From Clostridiaceae bacterium (GTDB lineage Bacteria; Bacillota; Clostridia; Saccharofermentanales; UBA5734), in assembly GCA_012729935.1 (NCBI GenBank), contig JAAYBY010000210.1, forward strand, positions 1 through 6,198: 6,198 bases of DNA, given 5' to 3'. Below, piece by piece: positions 1 to 5,575 of the stretch; the stretch's first letter is position 1; each line of letters begins with the position of its first letter. The position numbers and the translations under genes were made by a program. The notes under the pieces were generated by a model. That model was not told where the DNA came from, made no database searches, and saw only the letters and a program-made list of their open reading frames with translations.

Positions 1-176
1 AAAGAACCCGATCGGTCTTGCATGTGGATCTGACTGGCTGCTGAATTTGCAGAAAACACGGCAGTGTCCGCTTGTGTTTTCTGAACATCAACGCTCATCA
101 ATCCGACACTGAGTAAGCTGACTACAACCAGACAATAAAGACTCACAAAGGCGGCAATTTTTTCTTTATTTCCCAC
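1..176 (-). CDS. N-terminus of a membrane-anchored or secreted protein, unknown function (partial)
   Basis: An open minus-strand frame starts at GTG (174-176) and stays open for 58 codons to the window edge. An in-frame TGA directly precedes the GTG, which fixes this as the most upstream start. A GTGAGG ribosome binding site (182-187) lies 5 nt upstream, and an extended -10 promoter (211-219) lies about 28 nt before the start. The protein begins with a short charged stretch (VGNKEK, first residue read as Met). A hydrophobic segment follows at about residues 7-29, rich in Val, Leu and Ser, and then a polar Ser/Ala/Gln-rich region. This is the layout of a signal peptide or an N-terminal membrane anchor. 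There is no lipobox: the single Cys lies in the middle of the hydrophobic stretch. The downstream domain is outside the window, so function cannot be assigned. The gene is divergent from the helicase. Confidence 0.72.
   Translation of the reverse strand, partial: MGNKEKIAAFVSLYCLVVVSLLSVGLMSVDVQKTQADTAVFSANSAASQIHMQDRSGS
50..83. repeat. 10-bp perfect inverted repeat inside the partial left-edge gene
   Basis: CAGAAAACAC (50-59) and GTGTTTTCTG (74-83) are exact reverse complements separated by 14 nt. The repeat lies in the coding region just after the hydrophobic segment. In RNA it could form a 10-bp hairpin. No T-tract follows it on either strand, so it does not look like a terminator. Confidence 0.6.
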
Positions 177-210
177 TCAAGCCTCACGATGTTCACATTT
201 TTTCTCGCCG

Positions 211-219
211 ATTATAGCA
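211..219 (-). promoter_or_regulatory. Extended -10 promoter for the left-edge gene
   Basis: Read on the minus strand, the sequence is TGC followed by TATAAT, a consensus -10 hexamer (211-216) with the TGn extension (217-219). At 17-nt spacing the -35 is a poor TTCCAA (3 of 6 matches), which suits an extended -10 promoter. The predicted start near 204 gives a leader of about 28 nt that holds the GTGAGG ribosome binding site. Confidence 0.6.
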
Positions 220-228
220 CAGATCAAC

Positions 229-244
229 AGACGTTGGAACGTCT
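229..244. promoter_or_regulatory. Candidate operator: 7-bp-arm palindrome over the -35 of the left-edge gene
   Basis: AGACGTT (229-235) and AACGTCT (238-244) are exact inverted copies around a 2-nt centre. Relative to the predicted minus-strand start near 204, the site spans about -25 to -40 and so covers the -35 region. That is a typical repressor position. The regulator is unknown. The site does not match the Gram-positive LexA box. Confidence 0.4.
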
Positions 245-279
245 ATTTGATTGAGATCCACATGGATTTACACAAATAG
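243..279. repeat. Long imperfect dyad in the divergent intergenic region
   Basis: CTATTTG (243-249) is repeated inverted as CAAATAG (273-279). A smaller palindrome, ATCCACATGGAT (256-267, 5-bp arms), sits almost at the same centre. Together they make a nested, imperfect inverted repeat with a slight offset. It lies upstream of both divergent promoters and could be a shared protein-binding site or a cruciform-prone element. It is followed by a direct repeat of TTACACA (268-274 and 281-287, period 13). Confidence 0.35.
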
Positions 280-315
280 ATTACACAGATAATTTCAGTT
301 GGTGATACTTTTCGC

Positions 316-337
316 TTGACAGTGACTGTGGTATAAT
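316..337 (+). promoter_or_regulatory. Extended -10 promoter of the helicase gene
   Basis: A perfect TATAAT (332-337) is preceded by TGG (329-331), giving an extended -10 element. Transcription would start near 344 and leave a leader of about 65 nt. A perfect TTGACA (316-321) lies only 10 nt upstream instead of about 17, so it cannot serve as the -35 of this -10. The hexamer at proper spacing is poor. An 11-bp palindrome (319-329) joins the two elements. Confidence 0.6.
319..329. promoter_or_regulatory. Candidate operator, ACAGT-G-ACTGT palindrome in the helicase promoter
   Basis: ACAGT (319-323) and ACTGT (325-329) are exact inverted copies around one central G. The site abuts the TG of the extended -10, where a bound protein would occlude RNA polymerase. 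It also overlaps the misplaced TTGACA, which offers an alternative reason for that sequence to be there. The regulator is unknown. Confidence 0.35.
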
Positions 338-346
338 ACCGGGATG

Positions 347-356
347 TATACGTATA
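347..356. promoter_or_regulatory. Candidate operator, TATACGTATA palindrome at the helicase transcription start
   Basis: This is a fully self-complementary 10-mer lying at about +4 to +13 from the predicted start near 344. A nine-base version (2437-2445) also occurs inside the helicase coding region, so chance is possible. Confidence 0.3.
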
Positions 357-408
357 GCCATTATCAGCAGGATGTTGAAGTCAATTTGCGGAGGTATCGG
401 CAGACATC

Positions 409-3400
409 ATGTTTCAGGTAAAAATCGACACAGTCAGAGAAATGACCACCAACGGTCCGACCTATATGCAGGGTCGGCAGTATTATCGACAGGGTTTGAT
501 CAAACATCTGACATTCAATCAGGAAAAAGGTATTATTCTCGCACAAGTCGAAGGGACGCGCATTTACTCGGTTCGAATTATTCTGGATGGTAACGGTACA
601 TTGCACGATGCCTCATGTACCTGCAGTGCTTTCAGCGCCTACTGGGGCCTGTGCAAGCATATCGGAGCAGTTCTTCTGTACTGTATTGATACATTTGGAG
701 ATGAAAAAACGCATATAGTCCCCCCTTTGAAGCCTGATGAGTTGCTGGCTGCCCCAGCTGATCCTAAAGAAAGTACTAGCAAAAACAATAAAAACCAGCA
801 ACAGGTATTGCGCAGGAGCCGGACAAAAACGCGAGATTTTCTGTCACATCTTGAACATGCCATTAGGCTATCCCACATAGAGGATAAGCAGCCGGTCAAA
901 CTGCAGGTCGTTCTCCAATGTGCCAGACAAGCCAGTTCAACCCCCTCGCTGTCATTTGCCATGGGAATTGATACGCTGCATCCTGTCACCAACGTTGAAC
1001 AGTTTGCCGAAGCCATTTCGCGTGACTTATCCCTGGAGTTGGACAAGGACTTCATCTTCGATCCGCTGATCCATGCCTTTTTGCCTCAGGATCTTCCTCT
1101 GATTGAACTCATACACGATGCATTCGAGCATGATTATAAATCAGTTTTTGGTACATCCCATACATCAAGCCACAATCAGACGTTTGTGCTCAACCCAAGA
1201 CGATTTGCAGATTTTCTCAGAATCTCGGCCACCCTGTCAGATTGTTCCTGGAAGTCAGCTCGCAACGCCAAGGTCCTTCCGGTTCGTGTCCGTGAGGATC
1301 AGCTGCCAATACGGTTGACCCTGATGCGCAGCACCGGTTCAAATCGAAAATCCCTGCCCTACCAACTCAAGTGGACAGTCCGTCAATCGATTCAGCAGTT
1401 GACAGCATCAAGAAACGTCTTCCTGGTCAATCAGGTCTTTTATCTGCCGCCACCAGATACCATCCGTCTGCTCGAACCTGTCCTGTCGCATTTCAACGTT
1501 CCCGGATCACACACACTGGACCTGAACAATCAGGAGGCATCATGGCTGATCAGTGTTCAGGACCAGTCCTTCCGATCCGTCTGCCCGATCGATCTGCATC
1601 CCAACCTCATCAACCAGGTCATCCAGAAGCCGTTGCAGGCCAATGTGTCGCTTGACGCCATCGATATGGAATTGAAAGCAGATATCACGTATCAATATGG
1701 CCCGATCACCATCAATCCGCTGCAGAGAAATGATCAGAGCGACAATCATCCGCTGATCAAACGCGATCTGAAAAAAGAACAAACCATTCTGCGTGATTTG
1801 ACTGAATCAGGCTTTACACAGCAAGGTCAGAGTCTGCGCTTAAAAGATACTGATGCGATTTACCGGTTTGTTCGCGATTCGTATGGAACCCTGAGACAGC
1901 GGGCATCGCTTCAGTTTTCACCTGCAGCTTCCCGTATTGTGATCTATCCTGCACCAGACATTCGTTTTAACTTCCGTTGGCAAGAGGATACAGATGGTCT
2001 GGTTCTCGAACAGCACCACGATGGTCTGGATCAAGATTCTTTTGACCGCTACTGCCAGGCCCTTCGCGAGAACCGTTCCTTTGTGAGGAATCGTGATGGC
2101 AGTTTCCGACAGGTCAATCTTGACCAGCGCGAGCGGTTTCTGGAGATTGTATCACTGCTCCACTTCTGGCAGATCGATCCGTTAACCGACCATGTACTTC
2201 CCCGATACCGGGCCTTATCGCTGATACCGTTTATCTCGCTTGATGATTCGGTTAAACCTGTTGATCCGATAAAACAAGCAGAGCATTCGCAGGACTGCGT
2301 TCAGGTTGATGACAAGATTCAACAGATGATACGTCACCTGCATCATCCTTCCTCGCTGTCCTGCCAGATACCGGCCGCTTTAAAGAAACAGCTGAGACCC
2401 TATCAGAAGACTGGTGTTCAATGGCTGTACATGCTGTATACGTATGGTCTTGGCGGTATCCTCGCTGATGACATGGGTCTTGGAAAAACCATTCAGACCA
2501 TTACATTTATCCATATGCTCTGGCGGCGGTTTAAAAAAACATCTTTGGTGATCGCACCTACCAGTCTGATTTATAACTGGTCCAGCGAATTTGAGAAATT
2601 TGATCCAAAGCTGCCTATCTTGCTGATCGACGGCAATCGTCGCCAACGAAACAGCCTGTTTAATGAAATCGGAAAGTATGCCTGTGTCATAACCTCTTAC
2701 GCGCTTCTCAGACGTGACATTGACGAGATCAAGGATTTCCCTTTTGGCAGCTGTTTTCTCGACGAGGCACAGAATATCAAGAATCCGGAAACACTCAACG
2801 CGCGCTCTGTCAAACAGATAACAACCGAACGGGCTTTCGCTCTCACAGGTACGCCCATAGAAAATTCACTGCTGGAACTTTGGTCAATTTTTGATTTCGT
2901 CCTGCCTGGTTTTCTCCACGGTCAAAAATATTTTCAGACACAGTACGAGCAGCCGGTTATGAAAGACCAGAACACACAGGTCTTGGAATCATTGCACCAG
3001 CAGATCATGCCCTTTATTCTGAGACGGTTGAAAAAAGATGTGCTGACAGAGCTGCCGGACAAAATTGAAAGCCATACGATTTGCGATATGACAGAGTGTC
3101 AGCGCGAAATTTATGAGACTTTTCTTAAGCGTTCGCGCGAAGATCTTAAACAGGAAATTGCCTTAAACGGTTATGCCCGAAGCCAGATTTATATTCTGGC
3201 GTTACTGACACGACTTCGCCAGATCTGCTGCCATCCGTCGCTTTTTCTCAAACAGTATGACGGCGGCAGCGGTAAGCTGATGCTGCTTGAAGAACTTTTA
3301 TCGGACTGTTATTCGTCTGGCCACCGGGTGCTTGTCTTTTCCCAATTCACCAGCATGCTTGAAATCATCCGGAAGCGACAGATGGATCAAGGTGTTCGTC

Positions 3401-3780
3401 CTTTTTATATCGATGGCCAGGTTTCTTCAGAAGAGAGAATGAACCAGGTTACCCGATTCAATGACGGTGAAGGATCGTTGTTCCTGATTTCCCTTCGAGC
3501 GGGTGGAACAGGCCTCAACCTGACAGGTGCCGATACGGTCATACATTATGATCCGTGGTGGAATCCCGCCGTAGAAGAGCAGGCAACCGATCGGGCTTAT
3601 CGAATCGGTCAGGAGAATATCGTTCAAGTTTTTAAATTGTGCACCCGTCATTCTGTGGAAGAGAAAATACTGTCGCTGCAGCAGAAAAAACAAAACCTGA
3701 TTGATGCTGTCATCAAGCCAGGTCAGAATCTCTTGTCTAAAATGACAGTTGAAGAAGTTATGCGCTTGTTTGAACCCTGA
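409..3780 (+). CDS. SWIM zinc-finger SNF2-family helicase-like ATPase
   Basis: This is a 1123-residue DNA-dependent ATPase of the Swi2/Snf2 group (superfamily 2), expected to act in the cytoplasm as a double-stranded DNA translocase. An N-terminal SWIM zinc finger has ligands C70, C72, C82 and H84 (CxC-x9-CxH). A long middle part, to about residue 640, fits the bacterial SNF2-associated region and contains LPRYRA (597-602). The ATPase core follows: LRPYQ (662-666), Walker A DDMGLGKT (687-694, K693), motif Ia APTS (716-719), Walker B DEAQ (785-788), TGTP (813-816), the FILRRLKKDV stretch (869-878), FSQF (977-980), RAGGTGLNL (1030-1038), DPWWNP (1048-1053) and QATDRAYRIGQ (1058-1068). All catalytic motifs look intact. 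The start at 409 is the first ATG after an in-frame TGA, and the N-terminus matches the family. The GGAGG (390-394) is unusually far upstream, at 14 nt. Biological role in the cell is unknown. No nuclease or methyltransferase partner is adjacent. Confidence 0.95.
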   Translation: MFQVKIDTVREMTTNGPTYMQGRQYYRQGLIKHLTFNQEKGIILAQVEGTRIYSVRIILDGNGTLHDASCTCSAFSAYWGLCKHIGAVLLYCIDTFGDEKTHIVPPLKPDELLAAPADPKESTSKNNKNQQQVLRRSRTKTRDFLSHLEHAIRLSHIEDKQPVKLQVVLQCARQASSTPSLSFAMGIDTLHPVTNVEQFAEAISRDLSLELDKDFIFDPLIHAFLPQDLPLIELIHDAFEHDYKSVFGTSHTSSHNQTFVLNPRRFADFLRISATLSDCSWKSARNAKVLPVRVREDQLPIRLTLMRSTGSNRKSLPYQLKWTVRQSIQQLTASRNVFLVNQVFYLPPPDTIRLLEPVLSHFNVPGSHTLDLNNQEASWLISVQDQSFRSVCPIDLHPNLINQVIQKPLQANVSLDAIDMELKADITYQYGPITINPLQRNDQSDNHPLIKRDLKKEQTILRDLTESGFTQQGQSLRLKDTDAIYRFVRDSYGTLRQRASLQFSPAASRIVIYPAPDIRFNFRWQEDTDGLVLEQHHDGLDQDSFDRYCQALRENRSFVRNRDGSFRQVNLDQRERFLEIVSLLHFWQIDPLTDHVLPRYRALSLIPFISLDDSVKPVDPIKQAEHSQDCVQVDDKIQQMIRHLHHPSSLSCQIPAALKKQLRPYQKTGVQWLYMLYTYGLGGILADDMGLGKTIQTITFIHMLWRRFKKTSLVIAPTSLIYNWSSEFEKFDPKLPILLIDGNRRQRNSLFNEIGKYACVITSYALLRRDIDEIKDFPFGSCFLDEAQNIKNPETLNARSVKQITTERAFALTGTPIENSLLELWSIFDFVLPGFLHGQKYFQTQYEQPVMKDQNTQVLESLHQQIMPFILRRLKKDVLTELPDKIESHTICDMTECQREIYETFLKRSREDLKQEIALNGYARSQIYILALLTRLRQICCHPSLFLKQYDGGSGKLMLLEELLSDCYSSGHRVLVFSQFTSMLEIIRKRQMDQGVRPFYIDGQVSSEERMNQVTRFNDGEGSLFLISLRAGGTGLNLTGADTVIHYDPWWNPAVEEQATDRAYRIGQENIVQVFKLCTRHSVEEKILSLQQKKQNLIDAVIKPGQNLLSKMTVEEVMRLFEP

Positions 3781-3822
3781 TTAGACGTCAGGCCGGCGGA
3801 TGATTGTGCGAATGTCCCAATA

Positions 3823-3836
3823 GATTGATTGATTGA
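3823..3836. repeat. Short (GATT)3.5 tandem repeat
   Basis: Three and a half copies of the tetranucleotide GATT run from 3823 to 3836. The tract supplies several overlapping TTGA sequences that could act as a -35 for the TATAAA at 3853-3858. A change in copy number would alter the promoter spacing. Confidence 0.45.
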
Positions 3837-3858
3837 CGCTGCAAAATCGCCATATAAA
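3829..3858 (+). promoter_or_regulatory. Candidate promoter A of the HPr-like gene
   Basis: TTGATT (3829-3834) and TATAAA (3853-3858) are separated by 18 nt, with 4 of 6 and 5 of 6 matches to the SigA consensus. The -35 falls within the GATT repeat. The leader would be about 70 nt. Confidence 0.35.
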
Positions 3859-3861
3859 ACA

Positions 3862-3890
3862 TGGAAATACCTGTGCGAACGTCTTACAAT
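3862..3890 (+). promoter_or_regulatory. Candidate promoter B of the HPr-like gene
   Basis: TGGAAA (3862-3867) and TACAAT (3885-3890) are separated by an ideal 17 nt, with 4 of 6 and 5 of 6 matches to consensus. The second TGTGCGAAYGTC copy fills the end of the spacer. The leader would be about 40 nt and contain the GGAGG site. Confidence 0.4.
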
Positions 3891-3937
3891 AAAGGTTATA
3901 GAATCATCTGATTACAGCTGTTCACCGGAGGATCACA

Positions 3938-4171
3938 ATGAATCTGCGATCTGTCAACGCCACCGAACTGACCAACCTTGTTAACACCTGCTCCGGCCGT
4001 GTCTGCATTGTCACATCTGACGGTGATTGTCTTGTTTTCAACAGCAAATTATCAGACCGGATCGGACTTGATACAATTTTGAAGGTAGCAGAACACCGGG
4101 ACGTCACGATCCAGTGTGATGACCAGCAGGATCAGCAGCGGATCGATGCCTATCTCTCAGCTTCAAACTAA
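3938..4171 (+). CDS. Small HPr-like protein lacking the phosphorylatable histidine
   Basis: This 77-residue protein is preceded by a good GGAGG (3927-3931) 6 nt before ATG, so it is very likely a real gene. By manual comparison with HPr of the sugar phosphotransferase system (recalled, not searched), residues 7-15 (NATELTNLV) align without gaps to the HPr segment HARPATALV. The rest follows the HPr pattern of strand, helix 2, the DVTIQ strand and a final helix ending in IDAYL. The active-site His15 would be Asn7, the neighbouring Arg and Pro are lost, and the first strand is shortened. If the homology is right, the protein cannot carry phosphate through His15. It could be regulatory or a decayed paralogue. 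It follows the helicase by 157 bp on the same strand and has its own promoter candidates. It could also be an unrelated small protein of similar pattern. Confidence 0.8.
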   Translation: MNLRSVNATELTNLVNTCSGRVCIVTSDGDCLVFNSKLSDRIGLDTILKVAEHRDVTIQCDDQQDQQRIDAYLSASN

Positions 4172-4208
4172 TTAACCGTCTGACTTCTCTTTTCAGATCA
4201 GCACCGAT

Positions 4209-4224
4209 AACGCAATGCTGCGTT
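4209..4224. repeat. Small hairpin at the convergent gene junction
   Basis: AACGCA (4209-4214) and TGCGTT (4219-4224) form a 6-bp stem with an ATGC loop. It overlaps the last base of the metY stop codon. No real T-tract follows on the minus strand, so it is at best a weak part of metY transcript termination. It may add to the hairpin at 4235-4255 for plus-strand transcription. Confidence 0.35.
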
Positions 4225-5507
4225 TACCCTTTTGAACAGGCGTCAAGCGCCTGTTTTACGTCGTTCAGGATATCATCGACATGCTCAATTCCAACGGACA
4301 GCCTGATCATGTCAGGCGTTATGCCGGCTGCAGATAATGCATCGTCACTGAGCTGCCGGTGTGTCGTACTGGCAGGATGCAGGACAGATGTCCGGGCATC
4401 CGCAACATGGATGACGATCGCTGCAAGTTTCAAAGACTCCATAAAATGTGTCGCTGTCGCCCGACCGCCTTTGACCCCGAAAGAAATGACACCACAGGAG
4501 CCGGATGGCAAATATCGTCTGACACGATCAGCATAGGGGCTGTCTGGCAGACTGGGATAATTGACCCATGAGATCCGGTCGTCTGATGCCAGATAAGCGG
4601 CAACCGCCTCGGCGTTGCGGCAATGGCGTTCCATGCGCAGTGACAGCGTCTCAAGTCCCAGATTGAGCAAAAACGCGTTAAACGGACTGGCCGTTGCACC
4701 AAGGTCGCGGAGCAGATGGGTTCGAGCCTTGACGATGTATGCCTGCTGGCCAAACTGCTGCGTATAGACGATGCCGTGATAAGAAGGATCCGGTTCCGTC
4801 AATTCCGGATAGGATCCGGACGTCCAGTCAAACTTGCCGCTGTCAACGATAGCGCCGCCCAGACTGGTGGCATGACCGTCCATATATTTAGTTGTTGAAT
4901 GGACAACAATATCTGCACCAAACTCGATTGGTCTGCAGTTTACAGGTGTCGGGAATGTATTGTCGATGATGAGCGGCACATGGTGTTCATGGGCAATCGT
5001 GGCAAATTTTTCGATATCCAGGACAACCAGCGTTGGATTTGAGAGTGTTTCGGCAAAAAGGAGCCTGGTCTCAGGTCTGAATACGTCGCTGATTTCCTCT
5101 GCTGAAGCGTTTGGATCGACAAACGAACAGGATATACCCATATCCCGCAAAGTCTTGCTGAAGAGATTAAACGTACCGCCGTATATTGAAGCAGAACTGA
5201 TGATATGATCACCCGCGCGGCAGATGTTGATGATCGAAAAAAAGACCGCCGCCTGTCCGGACGATGTCAGCAGAGCAGCAGCTCCGCCTTCCAGCTCAGC
5301 TATTTTACTTTCGACAGCTGACAGCGTCGGATTACCCAGTCGTGTATAAAAAGGTCCGTCTGTCTCAAGGTCAAACAGCTTTCCCATTGTTTCAGCTGAG
5401 TCGTATTTAAAGGTTGTACTTTGAATGATTGGCAGTATTCTGGGTTCCCCGTCTTTGGGCTGATACCCGCTTTGAACACAGCGTGTTTCTATTCGATAGT
5501 TCTTCAT
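4224..5507 (-). CDS. metY: O-acetylhomoserine sulfhydrylase
   Basis: The enzyme makes L-homocysteine and acetate from O-acetyl-L-homoserine and sulfide, the direct sulfhydrylation route to methionine. It is a cytoplasmic PLP enzyme of the Cys/Met metabolism family. Its 427 residues fit this subgroup; cystathionine gamma-synthases and methionine gamma-lyases are usually near 380-400. Visible residues: YTRLGNPT (54-61), which supplies Tyr54 and Arg56 for cofactor phosphate; SGQAA (83-87); Asp182 in IIDNTF for the pyridine nitrogen; the Schiff-base Lys207 in HSTTKYMDGH; and Arg402 in IRLSVGIEH for the substrate carboxylate. The segments FDWTSG (226-231), TEPDPSYHG (237-245) and ETLSLRMERH (286-295) are typical of this enzyme. 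A strong GGGAGGGG lies about 7 nt before ATG. It is convergent with the HPr-like gene and downstream of MATE. A related gamma-lyase activity cannot be fully excluded. Confidence 0.93.
   Translation of the reverse strand: MKNYRIETRCVQSGYQPKDGEPRILPIIQSTTFKYDSAETMGKLFDLETDGPFYTRLGNPTLSAVESKIAELEGGAAALLTSSGQAAVFFSIINICRAGDHIISSASIYGGTFNLFSKTLRDMGISCSFVDPNASAEEISDVFRPETRLLFAETLSNPTLVVLDIEKFATIAHEHHVPLIIDNTFPTPVNCRPIEFGADIVVHSTTKYMDGHATSLGGAIVDSGKFDWTSGSYPELTEPDPSYHGIVYTQQFGQQAYIVKARTHLLRDLGATASPFNAFLLNLGLETLSLRMERHCRNAEAVAAYLASDDRISWVNYPSLPDSPYADRVRRYLPSGSCGVISFGVKGGRATATHFMESLKLAAIVIHVADARTSVLHPASTTHRQLSDDALSAAGITPDMIRLSVGIEHVDDILNDVKQALDACSKG
4235..4257 (+). terminator. Candidate plus-strand terminator inside the 3' end of metY
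   Basis: AACAGGCG (4235-4242) and CGCCTGTT (4248-4255) form a perfect 8-bp stem with a 5-nt loop. On the plus strand the stem runs into TTTT (4254-4257). It would end transcripts from the HPr-like gene about 85 nt past its stop codon. It lies within the last codons of metY on the other strand, where no T-tract follows. The T-run is short, so efficiency is uncertain. Confidence 0.4.
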
Positions 5508-5525
5508 TTGGATCCCCTCCCGCCG

Positions 5526-5549
5526 TATCTCTGTGATTGAGATATTCTA
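5526..5549 (-). promoter_or_regulatory. Extended -10 promoter of metY with an overlapping inverted repeat
   Basis: Minus-strand TAGAAT (5544-5549) is preceded by TGT, an extended -10 element. No good -35 is seen at 17 nt. The predicted start is near 5537. TATCTC (5526-5531) and GAGATA (5539-5544) are exact inverted copies with a 7-nt spacer, placed over the start site. This is a plausible operator for a sulfur-responsive repressor, though it matches no site I recognise. The 68-bp gap between MATE and metY is too short for an S-box or T-box leader. Confidence 0.45.
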
Positions 5550-5562
5550 ACATATTTTGACG

Positions 5563-5570
5563 GTCCGGAC
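5563..5570. repeat. 8-bp perfect palindrome GTCCGGAC between MATE and metY
   Basis: This is a self-complementary 8-mer just past the MATE stop codon and upstream of the metY -10. It has no loop and no T-tract, so it is not a terminator. It overlaps the poor -35 region of metY and could be a small binding site or chance. Confidence 0.25.
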
Positions 5571-5575
5571 AGCTG

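Larger units (their letters stand above)
3805..3883. repeat. Direct repeat TGTGCGAAYGTC, two copies upstream of the HPr-like gene
   Basis: TGTGCGAATGTC (3805-3816) and TGTGCGAACGTC (3872-3883) match at 11 of 12 positions and start 67 bp apart. The first copy lies upstream of candidate promoter A. The second lies in the spacer of candidate promoter B, just before its -10. This arrangement fits a pair of binding sites for one regulator, but none is identified. Confidence 0.4.

Noticed and set aside
181..250. LexA (SOS) box in the promoter of the left-edge membrane protein, by analogy with YneA-like division inhibitors
   Set aside because: GTTC and GAAC fragments occur, but no GAAC-N4-GTTC arrangement is present, and nothing beyond an N-terminal anchor supports a YneA-like identity.
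268..287. Twin TTACACA repeats as DnaA boxes or an origin
   Set aside because: They match the DnaA box consensus poorly, and there is no AT-rich unwinding region or dnaA/dnaN neighbour.
372..593. 73-codon plus-strand frame starting in the helicase leader
   Set aside because: It overlaps the helicase start in another frame, has no properly spaced ribosome binding site, and its product has no recognisable pattern. It is a shadow of the helicase gene.
639..1055. 138-codon minus-strand frame within the helicase gene
   Set aside because: It lies fully antisense to a well-supported coding region, has no promoter or ribosome binding site of note, and encodes a low-complexity Ser/Cys-rich product.
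2436..2445. Second copy of GTATACGTAT as an operator
   Set aside because: It lies in the helicase coding region just before Walker A and encodes conserved family sequence (LYTYGLGG). Chance recurrence is the simplest explanation.
409..3780. SNF2 helicase as part of a phage-defence system such as DISARM or a restriction system
   Set aside because: No methyltransferase, nuclease, phospholipase D-like or other defence gene is nearby. The SWIM plus SNF2 architecture is the widespread stand-alone class.
4430..4753. 107-codon minus-strand frame inside metY
   Set aside because: It is an alternative frame on the same strand as the clearly recognisable MetY coding sequence.
5508..5575. S-box (SAM) or T-box riboswitch upstream of metY
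   Set aside because: The gap is only 68 bp, and the likely leader is about 30 nt, far too short for either element.
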